From Enterococcus sp. BWR-S5 (lineage in GTDB: Bacteria > Bacillota > Bacilli > Lactobacillales > Enterococcaceae): a stretch of 64,000 bases of DNA. Positions 43,340 to 52,933 of the stretch are shown piece after piece. Position 1 is the stretch's first letter. Every line of letters starts with the position of its first letter. Under the pieces are notes generated by a model. It did no database searches and was not told where the DNA came from. It saw only the letters and a program-made list of their open reading frames with translations. The stretch spans positions 124,001 through 188,000 of the forward strand of contig NZ_JADOEQ010000004.1 of NCBI RefSeq assembly GCF_016745255.1, given 5' to 3'. The position numbers were made by a program, and so were the translations under genes.

Positions 43340-44668
43340 TTAAGCTAGGGCCCCCATTGGATCCCAAGGAGCAAGAACTTTTGGTTCTTCTTCCCAAGCC
43401 TTCACTAACTCGTCATCCAGCAACTCTTTTCGTATAACGATTTGATACGTATATTCATCCATCCAGGCATCACTCATTACGAAGAAGCCCTTTTCGCCTA
43501 CTTTTTCTCCCCAACTGTTTTCGACTTTCCATTTTGTAGACTCTCCATCAACGATATCTACACCAGTCAGAACCATTGCATGCGTCATTAAGCTTTCTCC
43601 GTAATCAAGACGTTCTGCTTTGCTCATCGTGAAGTCAATATCGAATAGCTCATTAATTTCATACGCATTCAATGCCATAATTCCGTTGTTCCGATTAGAG
43701 GACTGGCCAACATCACAGCCGAACCAAACAGATTCACCTTGCTCTAACTGTTGCACGGCTAGCTTTTTAAATGTACTCATGTCCACATTCAGGTACTTGA
43801 CAGGCTTGCCACCGACAACATTCCCCAACATCTCCACTGTATAGGTTTTATTAAAGGGCTTATCTTTTGTCGGCGCATTAATCACACTAATGTACTCATC
43901 TAAGTCTACACCAACATATTTTTCATAGAAGGATAGCGGAGTCAAGTCTTTGTCAAGATGATAGTTCTTCTCTCCATCTCTATATTCAAAATCAAAGGTT
44001 TCCGGTGGTGTTCCTAAAGAAATCGCAAGGAAATTATAAATTTCCTGAAGCATTTCTTCTTTTCTAGCTTGGACTGCCTCAGCAGCTTCACCTTGTTCAA
44101 CCAGCCTTCTAAGAGTGACCGCATCTTTGCGCAGCTTCTTATTTAAATAGTTATTCAATTCACTGGAATCAGAGCTGTTCTTACTTTCAGGCATAACAGT
44201 TTTGGGTACGACACCATATTTTTGGAATAGCGAAACTATCATATCCCATTGTCCACCGTCCTGCTGCGGTGTTGCTAAAAGAAAGGCAACCTTCCGAGAA
44301 GTCAGTTCCTGATCAGCCGTTGCAATAACATTTTCATAGAAGTAATTTGATTTCTCGTATTTATCCCAGAAAAATGTGTAGTTTTGGGACAGCTCAAAAT
44401 CTTTTAGCTGAAAACTATTAATCATCTTATGACGAAATGTGTTTAATGCGGCAAACATCCAACAGCGGCCGCTCTTCTTTTGATTGGCAACTTTTCCGGT
44501 CTCCAAATCGACGGAGAACACTTGCACATTTTCTACCTTTGCTTCCTGTGTCTCGGCTGAGCCGGTGATTCCATTTCTCACCACAGCGTTCTGCAAAGCT
44601 CTCTGCTTCACGTCTCCAGCAAAGTCCGCTCTAAATTTCGTTGTTGCTTCTTTTCTAATTTCTGACAT
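43340..44668 (-). CDS. pepC: Aminopeptidase C (bleomycin hydrolase family)
   Basis: The protein of about 442 residues is a cytoplasmic C1 cysteine peptidase that removes N-terminal residues from peptides and forms a hexamer. The catalytic cysteine lies in KSGRCWMFA near residue 67, the histidine in ESLMTHAMVLTG and the asparagine in KVENSWGE. The end VLAPWDPMGALA inserts in the active site in this family. The start at 44668 is supported by AAAGGA upstream; the extra codons to 44677 overlap it. It is outside the island. Confidence 0.95.
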   Translation of the reverse strand: MSEIRKEATTKFRADFAGDVKQRALQNAVVRNGITGSAETQEAKVENVQVFSVDLETGKVANQKKSGRCWMFAALNTFRHKMINSFQLKDFELSQNYTFFWDKYEKSNYFYENVIATADQELTSRKVAFLLATPQQDGGQWDMIVSLFQKYGVVPKTVMPESKNSSDSSELNNYLNKKLRKDAVTLRRLVEQGEAAEAVQARKEEMLQEIYNFLAISLGTPPETFDFEYRDGEKNYHLDKDLTPLSFYEKYVGVDLDEYISVINAPTKDKPFNKTYTVEMLGNVVGGKPVKYLNVDMSTFKKLAVQQLEQGESVWFGCDVGQSSNRNNGIMALNAYEINELFDIDFTMSKAERLDYGESLMTHAMVLTGVDIVDGESTKWKVENSWGEKVGEKGFFVMSDAWMDEYTYQIVIRKELLDDELVKAWEEEPKVLAPWDPMGALA

Positions 44669-44813
44669 TATTCTCATCCTTTCAACTCACGCGCTCTTTT
44701 CCTATTATATGCCTCACATTCAAAACTCTCAACTACGAGCTCATTGCTTTTTTGTACCCTTTGTATTATAATTCATAATACAAAGAACGCAAAATCAGTG
44801 AGGTGTTTTAAAC

Positions 44814-45185
44814 ATGCTAATGGAAATAGATATGAAAAGTGATGTACCTATCTACCAGCAAATTCGTAATCAAATCGTACTGGGCATTGCCGGAGGAAAG
44901 CTGGTCTCCAATGAATCGCTTCCTTCCGTTCGACAGCTGGCTGACGAAATAGGTGTCAATATGATGACCGTTTCAAAAGCATACAGCGCTCTAAAGCTGG
45001 AGGGCTATATCGTCACCGATCGCAGAAATGGCACAAAAATTGCCGAATTCCCCGAAGCAACAGAATATTTTATCGAACAATTCGGTGCTTCTCTTGAGCT
45101 TATTCTAGCTGAAGCGGCCATTCATCAAATGGATGAAGTAGATATACATGCCATTGTCAGTCAAATTTTGAAAAACTTTAAATAA
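44814..45185 (+). CDS. GntR-family regulator, YtrA subgroup
   Basis: The 123-residue protein is a winged helix of the GntR family with only a short helical tail. PIYQQIRNQIVLGIAGGKL and SLPSVRQLADEIGVNMMTVSKAYSALKLEG are diagnostic. YtrA-type regulators usually control the next transport or membrane gene. Here that gene starts about 15 bp downstream, a membrane protein with a PH-like domain. GAGGTG lies upstream of the ATG. Confidence 0.9.
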   Translation: MLMEIDMKSDVPIYQQIRNQIVLGIAGGKLVSNESLPSVRQLADEIGVNMMTVSKAYSALKLEGYIVTDRRNGTKIAEFPEATEYFIEQFGASLELILAEAAIHQMDEVDIHAIVSQILKNFK

Positions 45186-45199
45186 AGGATGTGTTCCCT

Positions 45200-46579
45200 A
45201 TGAATATAATGCTTCTTCTGATTCTTATCAGTATCAACTTTTTGATGGCTTTCGTTGGCCGAATCGTTGCCAATCCACATAAAAATATTATTCTCGAGAC
45301 AACCTTGCCCAAGGATAAACTGAACGACCCTCAGGTGAGTCTTGTTCGGCAAAGCTATAAAAAGATGCTGCTCATCATTGCTGCTGTGTTTTCTATTGTA
45401 GATTTACTGCTGTTGGTTATTCCTTATGATTCAATTGCCATCTTTTTCATGCTTCTGTCCACATTTGGAATGATTGGCGTCAATTATTATACGCAGATTC
45501 TGTATATCGGAAAAATGACAAAAGTCAAATTGGAAAATGACTGGATCTTACCAACCAAACCCTTATTGGTAGACACAAAGCTGATTTTGAAAAAGAATCA
45601 AAAGCTGATTAAGAGCTACTGGTTTCTTCCCAGCATTCTGATTTCTTTGGGAGGTATCCTCTATACAGCCTTGGCAGTAAAGCAACCGGTTGGTATGTTT
45701 TTGTTTGGAGCCATTTCTTTATTCACAGCAGGAATTTTTATTTTCTCCTATTATCTAATCAGCCGTCTACCGGTCAAAGCGTTAACCAGCGATGAGAAAA
45801 TCAATCAGCAGGTGAATGATACGATGCGGCATTATTGGTCCCTGTTATTAGTCACCTCCGCATTGGTATTCAGCCCGTTGTCCTTCTTACCATCATTATC
45901 GTTCACGGTAGCCTATGGACGCATGATGTATCTGGTCATCGGTTACTTTGCTGTTGTGTTTCTGTATATCGGCTATACGTTTTTTCTCATGTTTCAGTTG
46001 AGAAAAACACAGGATCACTTGATTCTTCAAGCTGCTGATTACCGTTATGGAGATGACGATCAATACTGGCGCTACGGCATTTATATCAACCCTGACGATC
46101 CAAGAATTTTTGTTCCCGATCGTTTAGGAATGAATATTTCAACAAATTTAGGTCGTCCGGCAGGGAAAATCTCAATGCTTGCCTTACTGGTGATTGCTCT
46201 AGTGGCAGTTTTTGTTGCCTGCGTCCCCTTATTGATAAATGATTTTTCTACCAATCCGTTTCAGATGAACATCTCAGCTACAGAGGTTTCTTTATCTGCC
46301 CCATTTTCAAGAACACGGGAAATTTCATTAAAGGATATCAAATCGGTTGAGCTGGTTGATAAAATACCAAGCGACAGCATACGGATATATGGCTCAGCTA
46401 CAGACCATTATCTGACAGGAGAATTTAAGGTCGCCGACGAGACCGCCTATTTATTAGTTTATAAAAAAGAAGCCCCTATTCTAAAAATCAAAACAAAGGA
46501 CTACGCTTACTACTATACGAATAAGGACCCTAAAGAAACGAAAAAAGAATATCAACGACTTCAAGAAATATTGCCGTAA
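45200..46579 (+). CDS. Multi-pass membrane protein with DUF5808 and PH-like domain
   Basis: The product of about 459 residues has membrane segments at roughly 1-20, 55-110, 150-210, 225-260 and 325-350. Between them is the motif YGDDDQYWRYGIYINPDDPRI, typical of DUF5808 proteins. A C-terminal soluble part resembles the bacterial PH-like module. The ATG at 45200 is preferred because AAAGGA lies about 9 nt upstream; GTG at 45191 is too close. It is cotranscribed with the GntR regulator. Members of this family are often linked to stress sensing, but no function is established here. Confidence 0.7.
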   Translation: MNIMLLLILISINFLMAFVGRIVANPHKNIILETTLPKDKLNDPQVSLVRQSYKKMLLIIAAVFSIVDLLLLVIPYDSIAIFFMLLSTFGMIGVNYYTQILYIGKMTKVKLENDWILPTKPLLVDTKLILKKNQKLIKSYWFLPSILISLGGILYTALAVKQPVGMFLFGAISLFTAGIFIFSYYLISRLPVKALTSDEKINQQVNDTMRHYWSLLLVTSALVFSPLSFLPSLSFTVAYGRMMYLVIGYFAVVFLYIGYTFFLMFQLRKTQDHLILQAADYRYGDDDQYWRYGIYINPDDPRIFVPDRLGMNISTNLGRPAGKISMLALLVIALVAVFVACVPLLINDFSTNPFQMNISATEVSLSAPFSRTREISLKDIKSVELVDKIPSDSIRIYGSATDHYLTGEFKVADETAYLLVYKKEAPILKIKTKDYAYYYTNKDPKETKKEYQRLQEILP

Positions 46580-46583
46580 AATA

Positions 46584-46628
46584 AAAAAGCAGCTCACCTC
46601 ATTCAATGAATGAAGTAAGCTGCTTTTT
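46584..46628. terminator. Shared terminator between the membrane gene and copZ
   Basis: AAAAAGCAGCT pairs with AGCTGCTTTTT, with an inner ATTC/GAAT pairing and T-runs on both strands. Confidence 0.85.
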
Positions 46629-46646
46629 TAGCATCATACTATACGC

Positions 46647-46850
46647 TTATCCAGCTACCGTAAATTTCGTATCAGCTAACGCGGCTTCCAGCTGCGCGTT
46701 TGATAATTCACTGTTGGCTTCAATGGTTGCCTGTTTCGTGTCTAATTGAACATCAACGGCTGTTACACCATCGATTGCTTCAAATTTTTCTTTGACGATT
46801 CCTACGCAACCGTCACATTTCATTCCTTCGATTTTTACTGTTTGACTCAT
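46647..46850 (-). CDS. copZ: Copper chaperone CopZ-like
   Basis: The 67-residue protein is a single HMA domain with the Cu(I) site GMKCDGC near residue 12. It ferries copper to the CopY repressor and to the pump. Overall acidity and length fit CopZ. It is the last gene of the operon copY-copA-copZ, 91 bp after copA, whereas in Enterococcus hirae copZ comes second. Confidence 0.9.
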   Translation of the reverse strand: MSQTVKIEGMKCDGCVGIVKEKFEAIDGVTAVDVQLDTKQATIEANSELSNAQLEAALADTKFTVAG

Positions 46851-46941
46851 TACTTTTCCTCTTTTCTCTTTAGTATATTTTACAACGCTTTCTCTGTTCC
46901 ATTTTTACATGCTTTCGGTTACTCTGCAAGACCAAGCCTAG

Positions 46942-49404
46942 CTATTTAGATGGCTTGAACCGTTTTAAGCGCAACGCATTTAGTAATACAGAAACGGAGC
47001 TGAAGCTCATTGCGGCTCCGGCAATCATTGGGTTCAACAACGGACCGCCGAATAGATGAAGCACACCCATTGCTACAGGAATCCCAAGTGTATTGTAGGC
47101 AAATGCCCAAAATAGATTTTCTTTGATATTTTTAATTGTTGACTTGCTCAACTCAACAGCTGTAGGTACATCCATCAAATCACTGCGCATCAGAACAATA
47201 TCTGCTGACTCCATCGCTACATCTGTTCCTGAGCCGATAGCAATCCCAATATCCGCTTGTGCCAATGCCGGTGCATCGTTGATACCATCACCAACCATCG
47301 CGGTCTTGCGACCTTCAGCCTGAAGCTTCTTCACTTCTACCGCTTTATCCTCCGGCAATACCTCGCTAAGAACACGGTCAATCCCAACCTGTTTAGCAAT
47401 TGCTTCAGCTGTTCGTTTGTTATCTCCGGTAATCATAGCCACCTCGATACCCATTTGATGCAACTTGGCAATCGCCTGCTTGCTATTTTCCTTGATTGTA
47501 TCTGCAACGGCAATAATACCAGCCAGCTGGCCATCCTTCGCAATAAACATCGGTGTTTTCCCTTGCTCAGCTAATTGATTGGAGACTTCATAATAATCTC
47601 CAAGCTCAATTCTCTGATCAACCATCAGCTTCTTATTTCCCAATTGGAAACGGCTATTCTGAATGATTCCCTCAATTCCGTGCCCCGGAATTGCTTGGAA
47701 GTTTTCGATTGGATAAATAGTTAGTGCCTTTTCCTCTGCCGCGGATACAATTGCTTCCCCTAATGGATGCTCTGACCCTTTTTCAGCAGAAGCAGCGAAC
47801 TGCAGTAATTCGTCTTCAGTTAATTCGTCGGCAACTAAGATATCTGTTACCACTGGTCTGCCTTCTGTAATCGTTCCTGTTTTATCGAATACGATGGTTT
47901 GAATTTTATGTGTAGTCTCCAACGCATCTCCGCTTTTTATCAGTACACCATTCTCGGCGCCTTTACCAGTCCCTACCATAATTGCGGTCGGGGTAGCTAA
48001 GCCCAATGCACAGGGACAAGCGATAACCAATACAGAAATCGTAATCGTCAGAGCGAATATCCAAGACTCCTGACCGATGAAATACCACGCTAAGCCAGAC
48101 AGAACAGCTAATAAAATGACGATAGGTACAAAGACACCGGAAATTTTGTCCGCCATTTTAGCAATGGGTGCTTTCGAGCCTTGAGCGTCTTCAACTAACT
48201 TGACGATTTGTGCCAACGCAGTATCCTTCCCTACTTTCGTCGCTTCAAATCGAATCGTTCCATTTTTATTGATACTGGCACCAATCACTGCATCGCCAGA
48301 CTTTTTCTCTACAGGAATGCTTTCCCCGGTCAGCATAGATTCATCAATCGAGGTTGTCCCCTCTACTACGACGCCATCCACAGGGATTTTTTCTCCCGGA
48401 CGAACAATAATCACATCGCCTACACGGACATTTTCAATCGGTAAATCTATCTCCTGTCCATCACGAATCACTTTCGCACTTTTAGGCGCAAGCCCCATTA
48501 GCTTCTTAATCGCTTCTGAAGTTTTGCCTTTCGAAACAGCTTCAAAATATTTCCCTAATGTAATCAGGGTAAGGATTACTGCCGCAGACTCATAGTACAG
48601 CTCCATAGAAAAATGCGCATGGCCTTCAAATACCATGTAGGTTCCATACAAGCTATATAGGAATGCCGCACTTGTTCCCAGGGCAACCAATGAATCCATA
48701 TTCGGATGTCCTTTGAACAGCGAACGATAGCCTACAGTGAAAAAACTTTTCCCAAGATATAACACTGGAATAGTCAAAATCAACTGAGTCATGGCAAACA
48801 CAGTACTATTCATCATCGGATCAATCACGCTTGGCAGCGGTAAGCCAATCATATGCCCCATCGCAATATACAGCAATGGTACTGTAAATACCGCTGACAA
48901 CCAGAAACGACGCCACATTTCCTGAATGTGCTGCTGCTTTTTCTCCTGATCGGCATCTGCCTGCTCACGTTCATGACCGGTTGATTCTTCTACAGCCTGA
49001 AAGCCGGCTTGCTCAACAGCAGCAGTAATCTCACCACTATTCAAAGCTGTTGGATCAAACTGAACGGACATTTTCTCTGTAGCCAGATTCACCGCCGCTT
49101 GTTCGACACCGGGCAACCGATTAACCGCCTTCTCTATCGTCTGAGCACAAGAAGCACAGCTCATCCCTTCTATTGCATACGTTTGTTTGATCGTTTGACC
49201 GACAGCAAGAAATCCTGCATCTGAAACTGCTTGTTTTATCTCTGCTTCCCCCAATTGGTCACCATCATATTGAATCGTTAACTTTTCCGTCGCAAGATTG
49301 ACGCTGGCCTTTGCCACCCCAGTTAACTTACCTGTTGCTTTCTCAACGGACTGCGCACAAGAGGCACAGCTCATCCCCTCTATACCAAAGGTTTTTGTTT
49401 CCAA
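46942..49404 (-). CDS. copA: Copper-exporting P1B-type ATPase
   Basis: The 820-residue membrane pump has two N-terminal HMA domains, each with GMSCASCAQ (Cys13/16 and Cys83/86), and eight membrane helices. The ion site is [10 protein letters not shown], the phosphorylation site is DKTGTITEG, and the later motif is [16 protein letters not shown]. This fits Cu(I) export. It starts 2 bp before the stop of copY, so the pair is translationally coupled. The single enterococcal CopA studied in detail has one HMA domain and 727 residues; this one has two. Confidence 0.95.
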   Translation of the reverse strand: METKTFGIEGMSCASCAQSVEKATGKLTGVAKASVNLATEKLTIQYDGDQLGEAEIKQAVSDAGFLAVGQTIKQTYAIEGMSCASCAQTIEKAVNRLPGVEQAAVNLATEKMSVQFDPTALNSGEITAAVEQAGFQAVEESTGHEREQADADQEKKQQHIQEMWRRFWLSAVFTVPLLYIAMGHMIGLPLPSVIDPMMNSTVFAMTQLILTIPVLYLGKSFFTVGYRSLFKGHPNMDSLVALGTSAAFLYSLYGTYMVFEGHAHFSMELYYESAAVILTLITLGKYFEAVSKGKTSEAIKKLMGLAPKSAKVIRDGQEIDLPIENVRVGDVIIVRPGEKIPVDGVVVEGTTSIDESMLTGESIPVEKKSGDAVIGASINKNGTIRFEATKVGKDTALAQIVKLVEDAQGSKAPIAKMADKISGVFVPIVILLAVLSGLAWYFIGQESWIFALTITISVLVIACPCALGLATPTAIMVGTGKGAENGVLIKSGDALETTHKIQTIVFDKTGTITEGRPVVTDILVADELTEDELLQFAASAEKGSEHPLGEAIVSAAEEKALTIYPIENFQAIPGHGIEGIIQNSRFQLGNKKLMVDQRIELGDYYEVSNQLAEQGKTPMFIAKDGQLAGIIAVADTIKENSKQAIAKLHQMGIEVAMITGDNKRTAEAIAKQVGIDRVLSEVLPEDKAVEVKKLQAEGRKTAMVGDGINDAPALAQADIGIAIGSGTDVAMESADIVLMRSDLMDVPTAVELSKSTIKNIKENLFWAFAYNTLGIPVAMGVLHLFGGPLLNPMIAGAAMSFSSVSVLLNALRLKRFKPSK

Positions 49405-49405
49405 C

Positions 49406-49855
49406 TCACTTCACTCCTTTACTTTCAATCAAATGACATTGGCACTGCCCCGGAATACAATTACAGGGAACCTGCTCAACAGCTGACTGCTTCTTTTCCT
49501 GTAAGAGCTGCTCAAGCTGTTCAATATCAGAAAAGCTTAATACACTGTCCTGAATCAGCTGCCCGACAACTTGCCCGACCTTACGGCTGCAGACCTTCGT
49601 CAACAGCTCATCAGATAAATCCTGAAGGCTTTTTCTTTCTTCAATCTGTGCATAATAAATAAATTTATTTCCCAAAGGCTTGGTAGCCAGCAGCTCTTTT
49701 TCTACTAAACGTCCCAGCAGCGTTTTAATCGTATTCTTCTTCCACTGCATCTTTTCGTTAAGAATCGTGTAGACATCGTTGCTGGTTGTTTCCTGCTGTG
49801 CCCAGACAACACGCATAACTTCCCACTCAGCATCCGTTATTTTCGATTCGGTCAT
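49406..49855 (-). CDS. copY: Copper-responsive repressor CopY
   Basis: The 149-residue protein has a BlaI/MecI-type winged helix, seen as [15 protein letters not shown] and [19 protein letters not shown]. The C-terminus carries the metal motif [10 protein letters not shown] (CxCxxxxCxC), in which Zn holds the repressor on DNA and Cu(I) releases it. The start at 49855 follows GAAGGGA by 5 nt. The operator TACAAATGTA lies just upstream. Confidence 0.95.
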   Translation of the reverse strand: MTESKITDAEWEVMRVVWAQQETTSNDVYTILNEKMQWKKNTIKTLLGRLVEKELLATKPLGNKFIYYAQIEERKSLQDLSDELLTKVCSRKVGQVVGQLIQDSVLSFSDIEQLEQLLQEKKQSAVEQVPCNCIPGQCQCHLIESKGVK

Positions 49856-49882
49856 TTTTATCCCTTCTTTCAAATTATCGAT

Positions 49883-49892
49883 TACATTTGTA
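49883..49892 (-). promoter_or_regulatory. cop box (CopY operator)
   Basis: TACAAATGTA on the minus strand is an exact TACAnnTGTA match between the -10 region and the copY start. Only one such box is seen. Confidence 0.9.
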
Positions 49893-49910
49893 GTCGTTTA
49901 ATTCATTTTC

Positions 49911-49939
49911 ATTCTAACTGATTTATTTTCACCTGTCAA
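49911..49939 (-). promoter_or_regulatory. cop operon promoter
   Basis: TTGACA (49934-49939), a 17-bp spacer and TAGAAT (49911-49916) on the minus strand. The cop box starts 18 bp downstream of the -10, so the repressor would block initiation. Confidence 0.85.
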
Positions 49940-50020
49940 AGTTTTTATTTCGAATCCCTCCACCCATAGTTGAAGATACAGAAAAAGCATGGAATCAGCT
50001 GCTCCATGCTTAACCTCTTT

Positions 50021-50563
50021 CTATTCGTCTGTCTTCGAGTAAATCGATGTAATCATACCCTGCTCTATATACGAGTCCACCACACGAACCCGTACCGATT
50101 TGTTCATCTCCTTGAAAAGAGGAATCCCTTTGCCAAGAAGGATAGGCACTGTCGTAATCACATACTCATCAATCAGGTTATTAACAACTAACGGCGCGAT
50201 AATTTGACCTCCGCCAACAATCCAAATATCCTTGCCCTCTTCTTCTTTTAGTCGTTGAACCAACTCATCCGGCTGCTCATCTGTAAAAATTAACTGCTCC
50301 TTACCCGCTATTGGATGATGTGTAATGATATAGGATGTCTTATCCTCATAGGGATACTCACCCGGTGTCAGCTCATTGACCAATTGATTATAAGTTGTTC
50401 GACCAAGAATAACGGTATCGATTCGTTCCAGCAGCTGTGTATAGCTGTCGAATGCCTCCACTTCAGGACTGGTATCTGCTGTCAAAAAATCAATTGACCC
50501 ATCTACTTCAGCAATATAGCCATCCAAGCTAGCTGCTATATATAAAATAATTTTTCTGGACAT
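50021..50563 (-). CDS. RibD-C/dihydrofolate-reductase-like protein (YyaP group)
   Basis: The 180-residue protein has the DHFR-like fold of RibD C-terminal domains. KIILYIAASLDGYIAEVDGSIDF is the start typical of the family, followed by VILGRTTYNQL, DIWIVGGGQIIAPLV and the final VVDSYIEQGMITSIYSK. It probably binds NADPH and reduces an unknown pterin- or flavin-like substrate. There are no riboflavin genes nearby. It is monocistronic between cop and the MATE pump. Confidence 0.85.
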   Translation of the reverse strand: MSRKIILYIAASLDGYIAEVDGSIDFLTADTSPEVEAFDSYTQLLERIDTVILGRTTYNQLVNELTPGEYPYEDKTSYIITHHPIAGKEQLIFTDEQPDELVQRLKEEEGKDIWIVGGGQIIAPLVVNNLIDEYVITTVPILLGKGIPLFKEMNKSVRVRVVDSYIEQGMITSIYSKTDE

Positions 50564-50677
50564 TCTGTATCCTCCTTCAACTGACTGCTTTTTCTATTAT
50601 ACGATGGTTCCCAACGTTGTGATGAACATAATGCTCACACAGCTGAATCCAGTCGCTCCTTTTCCTTCCAGCGTAGA

Positions 50678-52000
50678 TTAAGCCTTCATTTCTCGATGCA
50701 GCTGTTTCTGTGTTTTCACCAGAAGAAAAACACCGACAAAGAAAACCACGGATTCAACTAACGGCAAACTTGTCCATACGCCAACAATACCAAAAGCATT
50801 TCCTAGAAGGAAAACGGCAGGAATGATTAGCACGTAGCCTCTCAGTAATACCAAAACAAAGGAGTAATTTGATTTTGCAATTGAGGCAAAAAAGATACTG
50901 AATACGACATTCATCCCGGAAAAGAAGAAGCTGAAAAGATAGATGGGAATCCCTTGGCTGGCATAACGAATCAGCTCTTGATTATTGGTACTGTTGAAAA
51001 ACTGAATGACAGGTAGTTGGAAAATGACCATGGCTGCATATAAACAGATACCAATTCCCAAACTAACAAAGCTGCCAAATTTTAACGCTGCCGTAACTGC
51101 AGAAAAGTTCTTCTTCCCGAATTCCCGACTAACAATCGGCTGTATCCCTTGAGCGGCTCCGGTAAACATCGATAACCCTATCAGAAAGATATTCGCAAGC
51201 ACACCAAATGCTGCTACCGCAATATCTCCTGCCAACGAGAGAAGGACAATATTGAAGACTAAAATACTGATGCCGTTACTCATTTCAGTTAGGAAAGAAG
51301 GAATCCCCAATTTGATACTTTCCTTGACAGTTTTCCAGACAGGTGGTGTCCATTCTAAGCTAAGCAGACGATTGGGCTTCCGACGATGCATCGTCAAAAT
51401 CAGCAGGCTGAGAATCGGTGAAGCAGCTGTTGCTAGCGCAGCGCCAAACATCCCCATCCCTAATGGAAACACTAGAATGTAATCGAATACGATGTTGAAC
51501 AAGCTTGAGCCAATCATTGCTACCATCGTCAAATGAGGATTGTTGTCATTTCTTACAAAGCTCAGCGCAAAATTATTTACGACGAAAAATGGCGCCGCAA
51601 TCAATATCACCCTTAAATAGGTCATCAGATACGGCATCGTTTCCGAACCACCGCCCAAAAGACCAGCCAACGGTTCAACAAAGAATACGCCGCATACGAC
51701 GAAAATTAAGCCTAAAGCAATACTGATTATTCCTAATTGAGAAAAGTATTTTTTTCCCATTTCAGGTGCGGAGCTTTTATTAAGAGAAAACAGAGTGGCT
51801 CCCCCCATCCCCATCAATAAGCCCAAACCGTTGATTAGGTTGAATAGCGGAAGTGCCAGATTCAGTGCCGTCAACCCATACGGTCCCACACCATTAGCTA
51901 TAAAATACGTATCCGCTAGAATGTATAAAGAAAGCCCCAGCATACTTAATACATTTCTGCTGACATACCCTGTCAGCTCTTTTCGTTCTGTTGTTCTCAT
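50678..52000 (-). CDS. MATE-family efflux transporter
   Basis: The 440-residue protein has 12 hydrophobic segments in two halves and the pattern of MATE/DinF Na+- or H+-driven exporters. Seen are LTALNLALPLFNLINGLGLLMGMGGATLFS, VRNDNNPHLTMVAMIGSSLFNIVFDYILVFPLGMGMFGAALATAASPILSLLIL and TGAAQGIQPIVSREFG. It would export drugs or metabolites. GGAGG lies 7 nt before the start. Expression appears to depend on a terminator with a leader peptide immediately upstream, which suggests induction by an inhibitor that stalls ribosomes. The substrate is not shown. Confidence 0.92.
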   Translation of the reverse strand: MRTTERKELTGYVSRNVLSMLGLSLYILADTYFIANGVGPYGLTALNLALPLFNLINGLGLLMGMGGATLFSLNKSSAPEMGKKYFSQLGIISIALGLIFVVCGVFFVEPLAGLLGGGSETMPYLMTYLRVILIAAPFFVVNNFALSFVRNDNNPHLTMVAMIGSSLFNIVFDYILVFPLGMGMFGAALATAASPILSLLILTMHRRKPNRLLSLEWTPPVWKTVKESIKLGIPSFLTEMSNGISILVFNIVLLSLAGDIAVAAFGVLANIFLIGLSMFTGAAQGIQPIVSREFGKKNFSAVTAALKFGSFVSLGIGICLYAAMVIFQLPVIQFFNSTNNQELIRYASQGIPIYLFSFFFSGMNVVFSIFFASIAKSNYSFVLVLLRGYVLIIPAVFLLGNAFGIVGVWTSLPLVESVVFFVGVFLLVKTQKQLHREMKA

Positions 52001-52012
52001 CTCTTTTCCTCC

Positions 52013-52067
52013 AAAAAAAGAGCAGAATGATTATCCTTCGATGGCCTATCGGATAATCTCTCTACTC
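52013..52067 (-). terminator. Attenuator terminator before the MATE gene
   Basis: The stem GAGTAGAGAGATTATCC (52051-52067) pairs with GGATAATCATTCTGCTC (52020-52036), with a few mismatches, and is followed by seven Ts (52013-52019). It ends one base before the MATE ribosome site. The 5' arm contains the last codon and stop of the leader peptide. Confidence 0.85.
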
Positions 52068-52154
52068 ATGATTTATGCAAAACCCGGCGATTTTGTTTAT
52101 GGCATAGTTATCTAGTTGTTCTGCATCTGATTTCTCAGATACTCGTTCAAACAT
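52062..52154 (-). CDS. Putative 30-residue leader peptide of the MATE gene
   Basis: The frame from ATG 52154 encodes MFERVSEKSDAEQ, then LDNYAINKIAG and FCINHE, ending TAG at 52062. GGAG lies 5 nt before the ATG. The stop codon sits inside the 5' arm of the attenuator, so a ribosome held near the end of the peptide would prevent the terminator from forming. The promoter found is very close upstream, which leaves almost no leader before the ribosome site. I know no named peptide with this sequence. Confidence 0.6.
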   Translation of the reverse strand: MFERVSEKSDAEQLDNYAINKIAGFCINHE

Positions 52155-52167
52155 CTGAACTCCAACT

Positions 52168-52196
52168 ATTCTAACAATTTTTTCAATGAAAAACAA
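52168..52196 (-). promoter_or_regulatory. Likely promoter of the MATE leader
   Basis: TTGTTT (52191-52196), a 17-bp spacer and TAGAAT (52168-52173) on the minus strand. Confidence 0.5.
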
Positions 52197-52249
52197 CTGT
52201 CGTATCAATGAATTGATGTCTCCTAGCCTTCAAATCAGTTTTGACTCAC

Positions 52250-52933
52250 TTATTTAATCGTCGCTTGATAGCCAGACTGTTGAATCGCCTGTTGAGTGGT
52301 GCGACCCACACAGTAGAAATGCAGCTCCCTTTTTATTGCCTGCTTCCGGTACACGGAGTAAAAACGTTCCCATAAGGACGGGCTGGTAAAATACACTGCT
52401 TCTAAAGAACCCTCATTCAGCCGTTGCGCCAACGCCTTGCTCTGTTCCTCTGAGAACAGGTTATCATACAAAATTCCTGTCAACAGCTGATGCCCCTGAA
52501 GAGAAAACTGCTCCTCCCCTAAGCAATCAGCAAGATTACTTTTAGGATAAAAAATAGTTGCTGATTTCGAGTAGACCTTCAGCCACTCCGAAAACATTTC
52601 GTATTTAGTCGCTACCTGTGACTGAAACTCCGGAATCAAACCTGCTGTTATCAGAACTCCGGCTGTTTTCTTTCCGATAACAGCAAACTTTTTCTGTTGA
52701 AGCTTCTCCAGTGGGTAATGCTCTAAAAAAACATCCAGGAAAAACAAAGCGCTGTGCTGACTCGTCAAAAATACCCAGTCTGCACAGTCCATACTCATTA
52801 CTAGTTCAGAGGTTATTCGGCTTAAGGAGAGCTGCAGCAAGGGCTGCTCTATGCACTGATACCCCAGCGCTTCAAAATACTTCTTATCCTCTATGTTATC
52901 CCCCACTAAACGAGTAAGCAGGATTTCTCTCAT
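52250..52933 (-). CDS. hemD: Uroporphyrinogen-III synthase
   Basis: The 227-residue protein closes and inverts ring D of hydroxymethylbilane. It shows the low-conservation HemD pattern: start REILLTRLVGDN, WVFLTSQHSALFFLDVF near residue 52, FAVIGKKTAGVL near 84, and EAVYFTSPSLWERFY followed by LHFYCVGRTTQQAIQQSGY at the end. It overlaps hemC by 4 bp. It serves siroheme synthesis here. Confidence 0.87.
   Translation of the reverse strand: MREILLTRLVGDNIEDKKYFEALGYQCIEQPLLQLSLSRITSELVMSMDCADWVFLTSQHSALFFLDVFLEHYPLEKLQQKKFAVIGKKTAGVLITAGLIPEFQSQVATKYEMFSEWLKVYSKSATIFYPKSNLADCLGEEQFSLQGHQLLTGILYDNLFSEEQSKALAQRLNEGSLEAVYFTSPSLWERFYSVYRKQAIKRELHFYCVGRTTQQAIQQSGYQATIK

Noticed and set aside
52080-52160. 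Guanine, preQ1 or guanidine riboswitch before the MATE pump
   Set aside because: None of their conserved cores could be found, whereas a translated leader frame with a ribosome site explains the region.
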